Source: Gnetum montanum | Taxonomy: Eukaryota > Streptophyta > Gnetopsida > Gnetales > Gnetaceae | Assembly: GCA_015680685.1 (NCBI GenBank) | Contig: MNCI01034636.1 | Coordinates: forward strand, 280,569-311,034 | Reading direction: 5' to 3' | DNA: 30,466 bases | Shown here: positions 30,008 to 30,466 of the stretch, piece after piece | Layout of the letters: each line of letters opens with the position of its first letter | Numbering within the stretch: the first letter of the stretch is position 1 | The notes under the pieces: generated by a model | What the model was told of the DNA's origin: nothing | The model's database searches: none | The model's input: only the letters and a program-made list of their open reading frames with translations | Made by a program: the position numbers and the translations under genes

Positions 30008-30373
30008 ATGTCCAATACATCATTTCTTTTTCCAGATCTTTCTCCTTCAGCAACTGAACATCATATAGCAACGATGCTGGATGCAGCGGCAGAGCCTTCT
30101 TCTACGGTGGTGGTTGGTAACGATTTCTGGTAGGGGCGGGATATTTCAAAAGTATTCGGTAGCAGTTCCACGCCTGGCGCCTTCACATTCGGGCTTGATG
30201 TTTCGAATTTAAATTTTCCAACCATTTTCATACGAGTGAAAGTGCACATGAATTATTTAGGATTAAGGTACCAGCAACATTTATGCCAAGGTAGATATTA
30301 TGTTATCACCTTGTTTATAAAATCACTAAGAACTTCAATAAGCATTCTTCAAAATTTTAAAACAAGTAAAAAA
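30008..30373 (+). pseudogene. Gene-like frame with one in-frame stop
   Basis: From ATG 30008 the frame gives MSNTSFLFPDLSPSATEHHI, then AAAEPSSTVVVGNDFW, an in-frame TAG at about 30130, and GRDISKVF followed by SSSTPGAFTFGLDVSNLNFP. From about 30230 the sequence becomes AT-rich and intron-like (CGA|GTGAAA could be a donor), although the frame stays open to TGA 30371-30373. Acceptor-like TTTTTCCAG and CTCCTTCAG lie near 30030-30050. Composition suggests a host exon, possibly linked to the frame at 29543. The product is not recognised. Confidence 0.3.
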
Positions 30374-30466
30374 TGAAAGGCTATTAAAGCTATAATTGTA
30401 AACAATTATATGAAATTATTGGATTTATTTTTCAAAAGCAATATTTATCTCCTAACTTCCTAACTT
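30374..30466. other. AT-rich end of window
   Basis: I see nothing here beyond AT-rich sequence. Confidence 0.4.

Overview
The window is a land-plant nuclear region made almost entirely of old, decayed, nested retroelements. It is probably from a seed plant with a large repeat-rich genome; a gymnosperm would fit, but nothing here proves it. Evidence for a plant is the family of Ty3/gypsy polyproteins, the degraded primer-binding site of the plant Tat/Athila type, TATAAATA-type LTR promoters, and a fossil pararetrovirus of the plant family Caulimoviridae. No intact functional gene was found. All element coding frames carry stops and frameshifts.

Layout. (1) 1-130: short tandem array of GATATCGC palindromes. 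(2) About 220-1382, plus strand: integrase remnant of a gypsy element (element D), followed by about 0.8 kb without a gene. (3) 2278-6475, minus strand: endogenous caulimovirid fragment with N-terminal region, movement protein, coat-protein tail with zinc knuckle, protease and a reverse transcriptase cut off within its first catalytic motif. It is bracketed by two 103-bp direct repeats (2175-2277 and 6476-6578) that differ at only two positions. A TATA box, leader and tRNA-Met primer site lie out of place between movement and coat regions. (4) 7030-16351 plus 26394-about 29104, minus strand: gypsy element A, split in two. It runs from gag tail through protease, RT, RNase H and integrase to a long spacer, a roughly 950-codon accessory 3' ORF and the 3' LTR. 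A 1.67-kb LTR-like insertion rich in palindromes interrupts its integrase (about 13636-15306). (5) 16352-26393, minus strand: gypsy element B, a structurally complete 10,042-bp copy of the same family nested in element A, with both LTRs and a degraded 5-bp target duplication (ATCCC/GTTCC). It lacks the accessory ORF. (6) 29105-30466: less repetitive sequence with two gene-like plus-strand frames, possibly remains or 5' exons of a host gene.

How the parts relate. A and B have the same order: LTR, primer site, gag, PR, RT, RNase H, integrase, untranslated spacer, (3' ORF), polypurine tract, LTR. Comparing them shows what was conserved: the pol stop codon, a second polypurine-like tract at the end of pol, and a pair of tandem hairpins in the spacer whose stems differ by compensatory changes. 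Element A also carries, ahead of its 3' ORF, a TATA box with GAGGCC repeats resembling its own LTR promoter, which suggests separate expression of the accessory ORF.

All similarity statements are by eye; no alignment or database search was run.
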